This document shows positions 63,976-64,000 of a DNA stretch of 64,000 nucleotides, in pieces. Under the pieces are notes generated by a model, which saw only the letters and a list, made by a program, of their open reading frames with translations, did not search any database and was not told the DNA's origin. Source of the DNA: Pseudomonas orientalis (GTDB lineage Bacteria; Pseudomonadota; Gammaproteobacteria; Pseudomonadales; Pseudomonadaceae); the NCBI RefSeq assembly GCF_022807995.1, contig NZ_CP094351.1, forward strand, positions 4,123,001-4,187,000. Reading direction: 5' to 3'. The translations under genes and the position numbers were made by a program. Each line of letters opens with the position of its first letter. Positions within the stretch are counted from its first letter, which is position 1.

Positions 63976-64000
63976 ACTTCAACGCTCGCGGGCATCCTGG

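Noticed and set aside
1..64000. CRISPR arrays, rRNA and tRNA genes
   Set aside because: I saw no regularly spaced repeats and no recognisable tRNA or rRNA segments on either strand.

Overview
The window is chromosomal DNA of a fluorescent-group Pseudomonas. The flanks are GC-rich and carry typical Pseudomonas genes (aceK, hrpA, ppiA, azoR, a putative porin, an ECF sigma/anti-sigma pair, an FabH-like KAS III) together with Pseudomonas-type REP/REPIN repeats. Nothing points to a plasmid or a complete phage.

Layout. 1-2531: end of a small exported protein gene, a DEAD-box RNA helicase, and the 5' part of a YbdG-type mscS gene. 2532-35614: a 33-kb, visibly more AT-rich genomic island that splits this mscS gene. 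The island is bounded by a 6-bp direct duplication (CAGAAC, 2526-2531 and 35615-35620) and by 13-bp imperfect terminal inverted repeats with 11 matches. Joining the flanks at CAGAAC restores one 429-codon reading frame, so the boundaries are well defined. 35615-64000: the rest of mscS and conserved chromosome, including a small amino-acid-type biosynthetic cluster (37034-43240) and a brnTA toxin-antitoxin cassette inside a 30-bp direct repeat.

The island has a mobilisation module at its left end: three consecutive large tyrosine-recombinase-like genes plus a small basic protein, resembling Tn554-type and gamma-mobile-trio/VPA1270-VPA1267 elements. The rest looks like defence cargo: a qatABC operon without a visible qatD, a HEPN-motif protein, a SIR2-like protein followed by an Mrr-like nuclease, a three-gene cassette ending in a metallo-beta-lactamase (MBL) fold protein, a PD-(D/E)XK-like protein, an orphan 352-aa protein, a four-gene ABC-three-component-type operon (MBL hydrolase, trypsin-like protease, middle component, Rad50-like ATPase), and an XRE regulator divergent from three unknown genes with a shared candidate operator. 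Several cargo sets are not systems I can name; the three-gene MBL cassette, the SIR2/Mrr pair and the XRE-controlled trio are the best candidates for undescribed systems.

On the chromosome, the five-gene run 37034-41844 encodes a heme-oxygenase-like diiron oxidase fused to a cupin, a Rieske protein, an MFS exporter, an ATP-grasp ligase and a free-standing B3/B4 tRNA-editing-like domain. It is followed by a convergent Lrp-type regulator and an EamA exporter. An Lrp-like palindrome lies upstream of the first gene. This reads as production, export and self-protection for an unusual amino acid or dipeptide. All functional assignments come from reading motifs by eye; no database search was run.
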